Assembly: GCF_002879865.1 (NCBI RefSeq) | Contig: NZ_PNXY01000014.1 | Location: forward strand, 62,001 to 126,000 | Direction: 5' to 3' | DNA length: 64,000 nt | Source of the DNA: Paraburkholderia rhynchosiae | GTDB lineage: Bacteria > Pseudomonadota > Gammaproteobacteria > Burkholderiales > Burkholderiaceae | Shown: one piece after another, positions 28,313 through 37,454 of the stretch | How the letters are laid out: each line of letters starts with the position of its first letter | Numbering within the stretch: the stretch's first letter is position 1 | The notes under the pieces: generated by a model | What the model saw: the letters and a program-made list of their open reading frames with translations, nothing else | What the model was told of the DNA's origin: nothing | Databases searched by the model: none | Translations under genes and position numbers: made by a program

Positions 28313-28649
28313 GAAAATCTCCGCGAGGGTTGGGTCTTAAGCCGGCTGCCGTATCTGCCGCGCTGCCATGTCAAGTCTTGTCTTGCCTGGCTGAACGCGG
28401 CGGACACCCTGGGTGCGCCGGCTTGCGAGTCTGCTGCCTTGGTGTTGCGTGGTGTTGGCTCGGTGTTGCCTTGCTGCTGCTTTCACCCCCGTGGCTCAGG
28501 CAGCATGCGCCACGGGAAGCCTCACTCCAATCTGCTTTTCAATGCCGCTGACTCGATGCTGCCATTTTCAGCCCAGAGTCGGTCCGAACCATGACAACGA
28601 TCACACAATAGGCACAGCAAAGGCAAAACGGGGATCGACTTAGCCAAAG

Positions 28650-28679
28650 ATTATAGCACGCGGCTATCGGCCGACTCAA
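28650..28679 (-). promoter_or_regulatory. putative rpsB promoter
   Basis: Minus strand: -35 TTGAGT (28679-28674), an 18-base spacer, and a perfect -10 TATAAT (28655-28650). The predicted start is near 28643, about 330 bases upstream of the rpsB ATG. Confidence 0.65.
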
Positions 28680-28829
28680 CCCGCCGGTAGCTCCGCTTGC
28701 CGCCGCCGGGTTGCACCGGACGCTCGCCGGCCGAGTCGTCAGCGGCGTTGTTTGCCAAGAGCGCAAAGGCGCGCCATATTTGAAAAGGCCGGCAAAAGGC
28801 GGCAAAACACTGCGGCAGCCACAATATGG

Positions 28830-28838
28830 TGCGATAAT
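28830..28838 (+). promoter_or_regulatory. putative extended -10 promoter of map
   Basis: TGCGATAAT, an extended -10 (TG-N-GATAAT), 31 bases before the map start codon. No good -35 is visible at the expected distance, which is compatible with an extended -10 promoter. Confidence 0.4.
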
Positions 28839-28869
28839 CCCGAAATAAATCGCATTTCAGGCCCGACTC

Positions 28870-29679
28870 ATGGCTATTACGCTCAAAAACGAACACGATA
28901 TCGCGCAGATGCGCGTCGCCTGCAAGCTTGCGAGCGAAGTGCTCGACTACATCACGCCGTTCGTCACCGCCGGCATTACGACCGGCGAGCTCGACCGCCT
29001 GTGTCACGAATACATGCTGAAGGAACAGGGCACGGTGCCCGCGCCGCTGAACTATCAGCCGCCGGGCTATCCGCCCTACCCCAAGGCCACCTGCATTTCC
29101 GTCAACGACGTGATCTGCCACGGCATTCCTGGCGACAAGACGCTGAAGAACGGCGACGCGCTGAACATCGACATCACGGTGATCAAAGAAGGCTATTTCG
29201 GCGATACGAGCCGCATGTTCATCGTCGGCGAGGGTTCGATTCTCGCGAAGCGGCTCGTTCAGACGACTTTCGAGTGCATGTGGCTCGGCATCGACCAGGT
29301 GCGCCCGGGCGCGCATCTTGGCGACATCGGCTATGCAATCCAGAAGCACGCCGAGGCGCAAGGCTACAGCGTGGTGCGCGAATATTGCGGACATGGCATC
29401 GGCACGGTGTTCCACGAAGATCCGCAGATTCTGCATTACGGCCGTCCCGGCACGGGGTTCGAGTTGCAAGCCGGCATGATCTTCACTATCGAGCCGATGA
29501 TCAACGCCGGCCGGCGCGACATCCGCACCATGCCGGACCAGTGGACCGTCAAGACCAAGGACCGCAGCCTCTCGGCCCAATGGGAGCACACGGTGCTGGT
29601 GACGGAAACCGGCTACGACGTACTGACCGTTTCGGCGGGCACGCCCGCGCGCCCGACGATGGCCGCCGCGACGGCCTGA
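28870..29679 (+). CDS. map: methionine aminopeptidase type I
   Basis: Removes initiator methionine from nascent proteins. It is 269 residues from MAITLKNEHDIAQMRVACKL. Pita-bread fold metal ligands appear in order: Asp in LNIDITV, Asp in GDTSRMF, His in GHGIGTVFHEDP, Glu in TIEPMI, and Glu in QWEHTVLVT. There is no N-terminal SH3-like extension, so it is the type Ia form. Divergent from rpsB and followed by glnD 75 bases downstream, the conserved rpsB/map-glnD layout. Confidence 0.98.
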   Translation: MAITLKNEHDIAQMRVACKLASEVLDYITPFVTAGITTGELDRLCHEYMLKEQGTVPAPLNYQPPGYPPYPKATCISVNDVICHGIPGDKTLKNGDALNIDITVIKEGYFGDTSRMFIVGEGSILAKRLVQTTFECMWLGIDQVRPGAHLGDIGYAIQKHAEAQGYSVVREYCGHGIGTVFHEDPQILHYGRPGTGFELQAGMIFTIEPMINAGRRDIRTMPDQWTVKTKDRSLSAQWEHTVLVTETGYDVLTVSAGTPARPTMAAATA

Positions 29680-29754
29680 CTGCCGGTTTCGCCGGACCTC
29701 GCCCCGATTTCGCCCAGAATTTCGCCCCGATTGTGCCCTGAAGCCAGCCTGCCC

Positions 29755-32334
29755 ATGAGTAGTGTCCCAGCCGTCGCCTCATCCCATGCCAGGTCGCTCA
29801 AGGCGGACTACAAAGTGGCCAAAGCCCAGTTGCTGGAACGCTTCAAGACCGCCACCAACGTAGAAGCGTTGATGGCGGCGCTCTCGCGCGCCACTGACGA
29901 CTCGTTGCGCGCCGCCTGGAACACCTGCGAGTTGCCGGCCGATCTCGCCTTGCTAGCCGTGGGCGGTTATGGCCGGGGCGAACTGGCGCCGCATTCGGAC
30001 ATCGACATTCTGGTGCTGTTGCCCGACGCACCGCTCGGGCATCTCGAAGCGCGCATCGAGCGCTTTATCAGCCTCGCATGGGATCTGGGGCTCGAACTCG
30101 GCAGCAGCGTGCGCAGCGTCTCGCAATGTCTCGAAGAAGCCGCCAACGACGTGACCGTGCGTACATCGCTGCTCGAAGCGCGGCGTATCACGGGCAGCGC
30201 CGCCTTGTTCGACGACTTCGCGAAGCGTTATCGCGAAGCGCTCGATCCGAAAGCGTTCTTCCAGGCGAAGGTGCTGGAAATGCGCCAGCGGCATGCCAAA
30301 TTTCAGGACACGCCGTACGCGCTCGAGCCGAACATCAAGGAAAGCCCGGGGGGGCTGCGCGATCTCCAGTTGATTTTGTGGGTCACCCAGGCGGCCGGTT
30401 TCGGCAGCAGCTGGCGCGAACTCGAGGCGCGCGGTCTCATCACGGAGCGCGAAGCGCAGGAGCTGCGGCGCAACGAAGGCTTCCTGAAGTCGCTGCGCGC
30501 CCGGCTGCACGTCACGGCCGGACGCCGTCAGGACATTCTGGTGTTCGACCTGCAAACGCCGGTGGCCGAAAGTTTCGGCTACAAGCCTACCGCCACCAAG
30601 CGCGCCAGCGAACAGCTGATGCGTCGCTATTACTGGGCGGCCAAGGCGGTCACGCAGCTCGCCACGATCCTGATCCAGAACATCGAGGCACAGCTTTTCC
30701 CGAGCACGAGCGGCATTACGCGGGTGCTGTCGGACCGCTTCGTCGAGAAGCAAGGCATGCTGGAAATCGCCAGCGACGACCTGTTCCAGCGCGAGCCGAA
30801 CGCAATTCTCGAAGCCTTCCTGCTGTACGAACAGACGCCGGGCGTCAAGGGGCTATCTGCGCGCACGCTGCGGGCCATCTACAACGCCCGCGACGTGATG
30901 GACCAGCACTGGCGGCGTGATCCGGAAAACCGGCGCCTGTTCATGGACATCCTGAAGCAGCCGGCCGGCATCACGCACGCATTGCGCCTGATGAACCAGA
31001 CGAGCGTGCTCGGGCGCTACCTGCTCAACTTCCGGCGCATCGTCGGACAGATGCAGCACGACCTGTATCACGTCTACACCGTCGACCAGCATATTCTGAT
31101 GGTGCTGCGCAATCTGCGGCGCTTCGCGGTCGCCGAGCACGCGCATGAATATCCGTTTTGCAGCCAGTTGATCGTCAGCTTCGACCGGCCGTGGGTGCTG
31201 TACGTCGCGGCGCTGTTTCACGACATCGCCAAGGGTCGCGGCGGCGACCATTCCACGCTCGGCATGGCCGACGCGCGGCGTTTCTGCCGCAATCATGGCA
31301 TCGAGGGCGAGGACGGCGAACTGGTCGTCTGGCTGGTGCAGCAGCATCTGACCATGAGCCAGGTCGCGCAAAAGCAGGACACGAGCGATCCGGAAGTCAT
31401 CAAGCGTTTCGCTGAACTGGTCGGCACCGAACGACGCCTGACCGCGCTTTATTTGCTGACGGTGGCGGATATCCGCGGGACCAGTCCGAAAGTCTGGAAC
31501 ACGTGGAAAGGCAAACTGCTCGAGGACCTGTACCGCGCGACGCTAGCCGTGCTCGGCGGCGCGCGGCCCGATGCGCATTCGGAACTCGAGTCGCGTCAGG
31601 AAGAGGCGCTCGCCCTGCTGCGCCTCGAAACCGTGCCGGAAGGCGCCCAAAAAGCGCTATGGGACAAGCTCGACATCGGCTATTTTCTGCGCCATGACGC
31701 GGCGGACATCGCGTGGCAAACGCGTGTGCTGTACCGTCATGTCGAAACGCCGACGCCGATCGTGCGAGCCCGCCCCTCGCCGATTGGCGAAGCGCTTCAG
31801 GTGCTGGTGTACGTGAAGGACCAGCCCGATCTGTTCGCGGGCATTTGCGCATATTTTGACCGGAACGGCCTGTCCGTGCTCGATGCGCGGGTCAGCACGA
31901 CGCGTCACGGCTACGCGCTGGATAATTTCCTCGTCGCGCATACCGAAGAAGACGTGCATTATCGCGACATTGCCAACCTCGTCGAGCAGGAACTGACCGC
32001 GCGCCTCAGCGGCGACGGCACCTGGCTCCCCGGGCCGTCGAAGGGCCGCTTGTCGCGGCTGTCGCGGACCTTCCCTGTTACGCCGCGCGTCGACCTTCGG
32101 GCCGACGAGCGCGGCCAATACTACATCCTGTCCGTGTCGGCGAACGACCGGCCAGGCCTTCTTTATTCGATCGCGCGCGTGCTGGCCGAACACCGGGTCG
32201 GCGTCGCGTCGGCGCGGATCAATACGCTCGGCGAACGCGTCGAGGACGTGTTCCTGCTGGATGGGCACGGTCTGTCGGACAACCGCCTGCAAATTCAGGT
32301 CGAGACCGAACTGCTGCGCGCGATTGCAGTGTGA
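29755..32334 (+). CDS. glnD: [protein-PII] uridylyltransferase / uridylyl-removing enzyme
   Basis: Glutamine sensor that uridylylates PII proteins when glutamine is low and removes UMP when it is high, controlling nitrogen assimilation. It is 859 residues. The nucleotidyltransferase motif GGYGRGELAPHSDIDIL is at about 69-85. The HD hydrolase domain carries HDIAKGRGGDHS at about 489-500. Two ACT domains lie at about 685-770 and 790-859 (the second with SANDRPGLLYSIARVL). I chose the ATG at 29755 (MSSVPAVASS) over a TTG 24 bases upstream. rluB starts six bases after its stop. Confidence 0.98.
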   Translation: MSSVPAVASSHARSLKADYKVAKAQLLERFKTATNVEALMAALSRATDDSLRAAWNTCELPADLALLAVGGYGRGELAPHSDIDILVLLPDAPLGHLEARIERFISLAWDLGLELGSSVRSVSQCLEEAANDVTVRTSLLEARRITGSAALFDDFAKRYREALDPKAFFQAKVLEMRQRHAKFQDTPYALEPNIKESPGGLRDLQLILWVTQAAGFGSSWRELEARGLITEREAQELRRNEGFLKSLRARLHVTAGRRQDILVFDLQTPVAESFGYKPTATKRASEQLMRRYYWAAKAVTQLATILIQNIEAQLFPSTSGITRVLSDRFVEKQGMLEIASDDLFQREPNAILEAFLLYEQTPGVKGLSARTLRAIYNARDVMDQHWRRDPENRRLFMDILKQPAGITHALRLMNQTSVLGRYLLNFRRIVGQMQHDLYHVYTVDQHILMVLRNLRRFAVAEHAHEYPFCSQLIVSFDRPWVLYVAALFHDIAKGRGGDHSTLGMADARRFCRNHGIEGEDGELVVWLVQQHLTMSQVAQKQDTSDPEVIKRFAELVGTERRLTALYLLTVADIRGTSPKVWNTWKGKLLEDLYRATLAVLGGARPDAHSELESRQEEALALLRLETVPEGAQKALWDKLDIGYFLRHDAADIAWQTRVLYRHVETPTPIVRARPSPIGEALQVLVYVKDQPDLFAGICAYFDRNGLSVLDARVSTTRHGYALDNFLVAHTEEDVHYRDIANLVEQELTARLSGDGTWLPGPSKGRLSRLSRTFPVTPRVDLRADERGQYYILSVSANDRPGLLYSIARVLAEHRVGVASARINTLGERVEDVFLLDGHGLSDNRLQIQVETELLRAIAV

Positions 32335-32340
32335 GATTTC

Positions 32341-34536
32341 ATGCGACTCAAATTAACAGCCAAGCACCCGCGGCCGGCTTCGTCCGAACGCGCCCCGGTC
32401 CGTAGCGGCAGCACGTCGGCGCGCAAACCGGTACGCCCCGTGGGACCGAAACCGTCGACGGCGGGCCCCAGCGGCGCGCGAGGCGAAGGCGCGGGTACGT
32501 CGTCCGGCGCCAGGCGTCCGGCTGGCACAGGCGCGCGTGCCCCGCGCGCTCCCCGCGAGGAAGGCTCGTTTTCGCGCGAGCGCGATGCAGGCGCCGCCGG
32601 CGGCGCGCGACGCGCGACGTCGGAGCGGCCGCCGCGCCGCGAAGGCGCAGGCGGCGCGCCTGCCCGGCGTTTCGAAGGAAGCGGTGAGCGCGGTCCGCGC
32701 CGCGAGGGTGGCGAACGAACGCCGCGCAAGTTTGAAGGCGGCGGCGAACGTGGGGAACGCGCACCGCGTCGCGCGGATGGCGAGCGAGGCGAAGGCGCGC
32801 CCCGCAGATTTGAAGGCGGTGGCGAACGTGGGCCGCGTCGGGATATGGGGGAACGCGCCCCGCGCCGGTTTGAAAGTCGCGCGGGTGGCGACGAGCGGGC
32901 GCCTCGTGGCGCGGGTGGCGAGCGCAGCGAACGTGCGCCGCGCCGGTTTGAAGATCGTACGGGCAGCAGCGAGCGAGCCCCTCGTCGATTTGAGGGCAGC
33001 GGCGATCGCGGCGAACGTGCACCTCGTCGCGTTGAAGGCGGCACAGACCGCGGTGAACGCGCGCCTCGTCGCTTTGAAGGTGGCGCCGATCGCAGCGAAC
33101 GCGCGCCTCGGCGCTTCGAAGGTGGTGGCGATCGCAGCGAACGCGCACCGCGCCGCTTCGAAGGAAGTACGGACCGCGGCCCCTCGCGCAGCGTCGACGG
33201 CAATCGCGCACCGCGCCGCGACGATGGCGAACGCCGTCCCTTCAGCGCACCGCGCGCGGGAGCAGGACGCCCAGCGGAAGGCGGCCCACGCGGCGAGCGT
33301 CCGATGCGCCGCGAACGTGATGCGACCGACCGTCCGCGTTTGAACGATGAGCGCGGCGCTTCGCAAGAGCGTCGCAGCGGTGAACGCGGGCCGCGTGGCG
33401 ACAGCGCACCGCGCCGTTCTGAAGGCGAACGCAGCTTTGCAAAGCCAGTCAAGAGCGGCTATGACGACCGCACAGACCGTCCGGCACGTGCACCCCGCGG
33501 CGACCGAGGAGAACGAAGCGAACGCGCACCGGTCCGCCGGGAATCCGGCGACCGCCCGACGCGAACCGACTCGCGCGCTGCGCCGCGCACCGCTCACACC
33601 GATCGTGGCGAACGCCCGGCCCGCAGCTTCGACAAAGCACCGGCGGCCGAGCGCCGTTTCAGCGATGACCGCCCGACGCGAACCGGCAAACCCAAGCCGC
33701 GCGGCGCCGCGCCAGCCGAACGCCGCGCGAACACTGACGCCGCGCCGCGCACACCGCGTCGCGATATCGAAGACGCGCCCGGCACACTGCGCCTCTCCAA
33801 GCTGATGTCCGAACTGGGCCTCTGCTCACGCCGCGAAGCCGACGAATGGATCGAGAAAGGCTGGGTGCTGGTCGACGGCGAGCGCATCGACACCTTGGGC
33901 ACGAAGGTTCGCCCCGATCAGCGCATCGAGATCGACCCCGCTGCCGAAGCCGCGCAGGCGAGCCAGGTCACGGTACTGATCCATAAGACAGTCGGCTATG
34001 TGTCGGGCCAGGCGGAAGACGGCTATCAACCGGCCATCACGCTGGTCACGCCGGAGAACCGCTGGGAAGGCGATCGCTCGGAGATCCGCTTTTCGGTCGC
34101 GCATCTGCGCCAGCTTGCTCCGGCCGGCCGCCTCGACATCGACTCCACCGGCTTGCTGGTATTGACGCAGGACGGCCGCATCGCCAAGCAACTGATCGGC
34201 GGCCATTCGGAGATCGACAAGGAATACCTGGTGCGCGTGGCCTACGGCGAGCACACCGTCGACGTCGAAAACCACTTCCCACCGGAAAGCCTCGCACTGC
34301 TGCGCCACGGCCTTTCGCTCGACGACGTGCCGCTCAAGCCCGCCGACGTCAGTTGGCAAAACGGCGAGCAGTTGCGTTTCGTGCTGCGCGAGGGCAAGAA
34401 GCGTCAGATTCGCCGGATGTGCGAACTGGTCGGCCTGGAAGTGCTCGGCTTGAAACGCGTGCGAATGGGTCGTGTAATGCTCGGCGCACTGCCGCCGGGA
34501 CAATGGCGCTACCTCGCGCCCGACGAGTCGTTCTGA
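32341..34536 (+). CDS. rluB: 23S rRNA pseudouridine synthase RluB-type with long Arg/Gly/Glu-rich N-terminal region
   Basis: 731 residues. The catalytic part starts near residue 482 with an S4 RNA-binding domain (LRLSKLMSELGLCSRREADEW), then the RsuA/RluB pseudouridine synthase fold with the catalytic Asp at about 599 in GRLDIDSTG and the KKRQIRRM segment near the end. It should isomerise U2605 (E. coli numbering) of 23S rRNA, by family. The first 480 residues are predicted disorder, almost only Arg, Gly, Ala, Glu, Pro and Ser, with repeated ERAPRRFEGG units. Nucleotides 32995-33162 hold four near-identical 42-base copies. Such RGG-like tails usually bind RNA. It starts six bases after glnD. 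RluE or RsuA specificity is less likely. Confidence 0.9.
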   Translation: MRLKLTAKHPRPASSERAPVRSGSTSARKPVRPVGPKPSTAGPSGARGEGAGTSSGARRPAGTGARAPRAPREEGSFSRERDAGAAGGARRATSERPPRREGAGGAPARRFEGSGERGPRREGGERTPRKFEGGGERGERAPRRADGERGEGAPRRFEGGGERGPRRDMGERAPRRFESRAGGDERAPRGAGGERSERAPRRFEDRTGSSERAPRRFEGSGDRGERAPRRVEGGTDRGERAPRRFEGGADRSERAPRRFEGGGDRSERAPRRFEGSTDRGPSRSVDGNRAPRRDDGERRPFSAPRAGAGRPAEGGPRGERPMRRERDATDRPRLNDERGASQERRSGERGPRGDSAPRRSEGERSFAKPVKSGYDDRTDRPARAPRGDRGERSERAPVRRESGDRPTRTDSRAAPRTAHTDRGERPARSFDKAPAAERRFSDDRPTRTGKPKPRGAAPAERRANTDAAPRTPRRDIEDAPGTLRLSKLMSELGLCSRREADEWIEKGWVLVDGERIDTLGTKVRPDQRIEIDPAAEAAQASQVTVLIHKTVGYVSGQAEDGYQPAITLVTPENRWEGDRSEIRFSVAHLRQLAPAGRLDIDSTGLLVLTQDGRIAKQLIGGHSEIDKEYLVRVAYGEHTVDVENHFPPESLALLRHGLSLDDVPLKPADVSWQNGEQLRFVLREGKKRQIRRMCELVGLEVLGLKRVRMGRVMLGALPPGQWRYLAPDESF
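32995..33180 (+). repeat. 42-base tandem repeat array within rluB
   Basis: Four in-frame units beginning at 32995, 33037, 33079 and 33121, plus a partial fifth at 33163. Each encodes a 14-residue unit of the form G-x-x-D-R-x-E-R-A-P-R-R-F/V-E. Looser copies of the same protein motif extend upstream to about 32680. Confidence 0.9.
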
Positions 34537-34612
34537 CAACACGGCCACGAGCGCTTCTGGCTTGATCGATCGATTCGCGCAACCAATCTGGACGCGCGAT
34601 CGTCCGCCAAAT

Positions 34613-34641
34613 AAAAAACCCACGCGTTGCGTGGGTTTTTT
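34613..34641. terminator. bidirectional terminator between rluB and def
   Basis: A6-CCCACGC, a 3-base loop GTT, then GCGTGGG-T6. Perfect symmetry lets it stop both rluB (plus) and def (minus) transcripts. Confidence 0.9.
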
Positions 34642-34671
34642 ATTGCCACCGCGACATCCGCCGCACAGCAG

Positions 34672-35205
34672 TCAATCGTCGCTATTCGGGTCCATGTCCG
34701 GAAACAGCACCTCTGTGAAGCCGAACTTCGCGAAATCGGTGATCCGCATTGGATACAGTTTGCCGATCAGATGATCGCATTCATGCTGCACCACCCGTGC
34801 ATGAAAACCTTCGGCGACCCGGTCGATCGGCTTGCCGTATTGATCGAAGCCGTGATACTTGATCATCGAGAAACGGCTGACCGCGCCGCGCAGGCCCGGC
34901 ACCGACAGGCAGCCCTCCCAGCCCTCTTCCATATCGAGCGAAACCGGCGAGATGGTCGGATTGATCAGCACCGTTTCCGGCACCGCCGGCGCATCCGGAT
35001 ACCGTTCGTTGCTCCCGAATCCGAAAATCACCACCTGCAGGTTGACGCCGATCTGCGGCGCGGCGAGCCCCGCCCCGTTCGCGTCGTGCATGGTCTCGAA
35101 CATGTCTCTGACAAGCTCATGCAGTTCCGGTGTGTCGAAGTGATCGACCGGATCGGCAATGCGCAGCAGGCGCGGATCGCCCATCTTGAGAATTTCGCGG
35201 ATCAT
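34672..35205 (-). CDS. def: peptide deformylase
   Basis: Removes the formyl group from nascent N-formylmethionine, acting before Map. It is 177 residues with all three motifs: GAGLAAPQIGV (motif I), EGCLSVPG with the metal-binding Cys (motif II) and QHECDHLIGKL with the HExxH metal site (motif III). The start codon overlaps the ligA stop (ATGA), so it is translationally coupled to ligA and is not paired with fmt, as def is in many genomes. A second def copy with fmt elsewhere is likely but cannot be seen here. Confidence 0.97.
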   Translation of the reverse strand: MIREILKMGDPRLLRIADPVDHFDTPELHELVRDMFETMHDANGAGLAAPQIGVNLQVVIFGFGSNERYPDAPAVPETVLINPTISPVSLDMEEGWEGCLSVPGLRGAVSRFSMIKYHGFDQYGKPIDRVAEGFHARVVQHECDHLIGKLYPMRITDFAKFGFTEVLFPDMDPNSDD

Positions 35206-37268
35206 AACTGCCCCTCCAGGAGCTTACGCATACCATCTTCGTCGAGTACGGGAATGCCGAGTTCCTCGGCCTTCGCCAACTTGCTGCCAGCTTCGGCCCC
35301 CGCCACCACATAGTCTGTTTTCTTCGACACCGAGCCGGCCACTTTTGCGCCGGCCGCCTCGAGCATTTCCTTCGCCTCTTCGCGAGCAAGGTTCGGCAAA
35401 CTGCCGGTCAGCACGACCGTCTTGCCGGCCAGCACGCCTTGCGGAGCCTTCGGCGCGGGTGGCCCTTCAGGCCATGTGACCTTGCCCGGCGCGCGCAGTT
35501 GCTCGATCACCGTGCGGTTGTGCTCTTCGGCGAAAAACTGGTGAATCGATTCGGCGACAACCGGCCCTACATCGTTGACTTCCAGCAACGCTTCCACCGA
35601 CGCGTCCATGATCGGGTCGAGCGAGCCGAAGTGCTTGGCCAGATCTTTCGCCGTCGATTCGCCGACATGGCGGATGCCGAGCGCGTAGATGAAGCGGGCA
35701 AGCGTAGTGTGCTTGGCCTTTTCGAGCGAGTCGAGCAGGTTCTGCGCGGATTTGTCGGCGAAGCGGTCGAGTTCGGCAAGCGTCGAAAAGCCGACGTTGA
35801 ACAGATCGGCGGGCGTGCGCACCAGGTTCTGCGCGACCAGTTGGTCGATGATCTTTTCGCCCAGCCCGTCGATGTCCAACGCTCGCCGCTGCGCGAAGTG
35901 CCACAGCGCCTGCTTGCGCTGCGCCGGACAGAACAGGCCGCCCGTGCAACGCGCGATCGCCTCGTCGGGCAGCCGCTCGATGTTCGAGCCGCACACCGGA
36001 CAATGTGTGGGCATCACGAATTCGCGAGCGTCGTCCGGCCGACGGTCGATGAGCGCGCTCACCACCTCCGGAATCACGTCGCCAGCCCGCCGCACGATCA
36101 CCGTGTCGCCGATACGGATGTCCTTGCGACGTACTTCGTCTTCGTTATGCAGCGTGGCATTCGTGACCGTCGCGCCGCCGACGAACACCGGCTCCAGGCG
36201 CGCCACCGGCGTGATGGCGCCGGTGCGCCCGACCTGCACGTCGATCGCGACGAGTTTCGTCAGCGCTTCCTGCGCGGGGAATTTGTGCGCCAGCGCAAAA
36301 CGGGGCGCACGCGACACGAAGCCGAGCGCGTCCTGCTCGTCGCGCCGGTTGACCTTGTACACGACGCCGTCGATATCGTACGGCAGCTTCTCGCGCTTCT
36401 CACCGACCGCGTGGAAAAACGCCAGCAACCCTTCGGCGCCCTTCACGACCGCACGCTCCGCATTGACCGGCAGGCCGAGTTCCTTGTACCAGTCGAGCAG
36501 TTCGCTGTGCGTGGCAGGCATCTCCATGCCGTCGAGCACGCCGATGCCGTACGCAAAAAACGACAGCGGCCTTTGCGCGGTTATCTTCGAGTCGAGCTGA
36601 CGCAAGCTGCCCGCCGCGGCGTTGCGCGGATTGGCAAACTCCTTGTGGCCCGCGACTCGCTGACGTTCGTTCAGGCGCTCGAAATCGCGCTTGAACATCA
36701 GCACTTCGCCGCGCACGTCGAGTATGTGCGGTACGCGCTTGCCCTTGAGCTTGAGCGGAATCGAGCGGATCGTGCGGACGTTTTCGGTGACGTTCTCACC
36801 CGTCGTGCCGTCGCCGCGCGTAGCGGCCTGCACGAACGCGCCGTCGACATAGCGCAGTGAAATGGCGAGGCCGTCGAACTTCAATTCCGTCGCGTAGTCG
36901 ACCGGCACCGGCGGCTCCTTGGCATTGTTGCCAAGTATGTCGCCGACGCGCTTGTCGAACGCGATGATGTCTTCGTCCGCGAAACCGTTGTTCAGCGACA
37001 GCATGGGCTGGTCGTGCAGGACCGGCTCAAATCCGCTCGCCGCCTCGCCGCCCACGCGCTGAGTGGGCGAATCCGGCACGATCAGATCCGGATGCTCCGC
37101 CTCGATGCTCTCCAGCTCCTTGAACAGCTTGTCGTATTCCGCGTCCGGCAGGTCTGGTTGATCGAGCACGTAGTACGCGTAATTGGCGCGTTCAAGTTCC
37201 GCGCGCAGCCACGCGGCCCGCTCGGCCGGAGCGCTGACTGCTGCATTTGAGGCGGGAGTTCGAGCCAT
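35202..37268 (-). CDS. ligA: NAD+-dependent DNA ligase
   Basis: Seals nicks in replication and repair using NAD+. It is 688 residues from MARTPASNAAVSAPAERAAW. In order: the NAD-binding Ia domain (YYVLDQPDLPDAEYDKLF), the adenylation domain with AMP-accepting Lys in ATELKFDGLA, the OB fold, a four-Cys zinc finger (CPVCGSN and the later ARCTGGLFCPAQ), helix-hairpin-helix repeats, and a C-terminal BRCT domain (LAGKTVVLTGSLPNLAREEA). I rejected the longer frame upstream. It is downstream of zipA and overlaps def. Confidence 0.98.
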   Translation of the reverse strand: MARTPASNAAVSAPAERAAWLRAELERANYAYYVLDQPDLPDAEYDKLFKELESIEAEHPDLIVPDSPTQRVGGEAASGFEPVLHDQPMLSLNNGFADEDIIAFDKRVGDILGNNAKEPPVPVDYATELKFDGLAISLRYVDGAFVQAATRGDGTTGENVTENVRTIRSIPLKLKGKRVPHILDVRGEVLMFKRDFERLNERQRVAGHKEFANPRNAAAGSLRQLDSKITAQRPLSFFAYGIGVLDGMEMPATHSELLDWYKELGLPVNAERAVVKGAEGLLAFFHAVGEKREKLPYDIDGVVYKVNRRDEQDALGFVSRAPRFALAHKFPAQEALTKLVAIDVQVGRTGAITPVARLEPVFVGGATVTNATLHNEDEVRRKDIRIGDTVIVRRAGDVIPEVVSALIDRRPDDAREFVMPTHCPVCGSNIERLPDEAIARCTGGLFCPAQRKQALWHFAQRRALDIDGLGEKIIDQLVAQNLVRTPADLFNVGFSTLAELDRFADKSAQNLLDSLEKAKHTTLARFIYALGIRHVGESTAKDLAKHFGSLDPIMDASVEALLEVNDVGPVVAESIHQFFAEEHNRTVIEQLRAPGKVTWPEGPPAPKAPQGVLAGKTVVLTGSLPNLAREEAKEMLEAAGAKVAGSVSKKTDYVVAGAEAGSKLAKAEELGIPVLDEDGMRKLLEGQL

Positions 37269-37404
37269 GCTGTGGAAAGCTTCTTCAGTGAAATCGGACA
37301 CTGGATTATCGCAGGAAGCGTGCCCCTTTACATCGGCCGAATGGCCAGGTTGCGGGCCCGAGCGCGAGCACGCGAAAGTGTGCGCGATGGCTCTTCGAAA
37401 CGAC

Positions 37405-37429
37405 AACGGCCGCGCATCGCGCGGCCGTT
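37405..37429 (-). repeat. perfect 11-base inverted repeat between zipA and ligA
   Basis: AACGGCCGCGC / GCGCGGCCGTT with a 3-base loop, 26 bases after the zipA stop. On the minus strand it is followed only by GTCGTTTCG, a poor T-tract, so it is either a weak terminator or an attenuating hairpin between zipA and ligA. Confidence 0.7.
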
Positions 37430-37454
37430 CGAGGCGCCTGAAAACCGCAGCGGG

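Larger units (their letters stand above)
28313..28869. other. 557-base divergent region: rpsB leader and map promoter
   Basis: No credible gene. On the minus strand a promoter at 28679-28650 would give rpsB a leader of about 330 bases containing a hairpin with 8-base arms CCCGTGGC (28488-28495) and GCCACGGG (28509-28516). On the plus strand an extended -10 at 28830-28838 serves map. Confidence 0.6.

Noticed and set aside
32680..33180. rluB repeats as a CRISPR array or mobile element
   Set aside because: Units are contiguous, coding and in frame, with no spacers and no transposase nearby.
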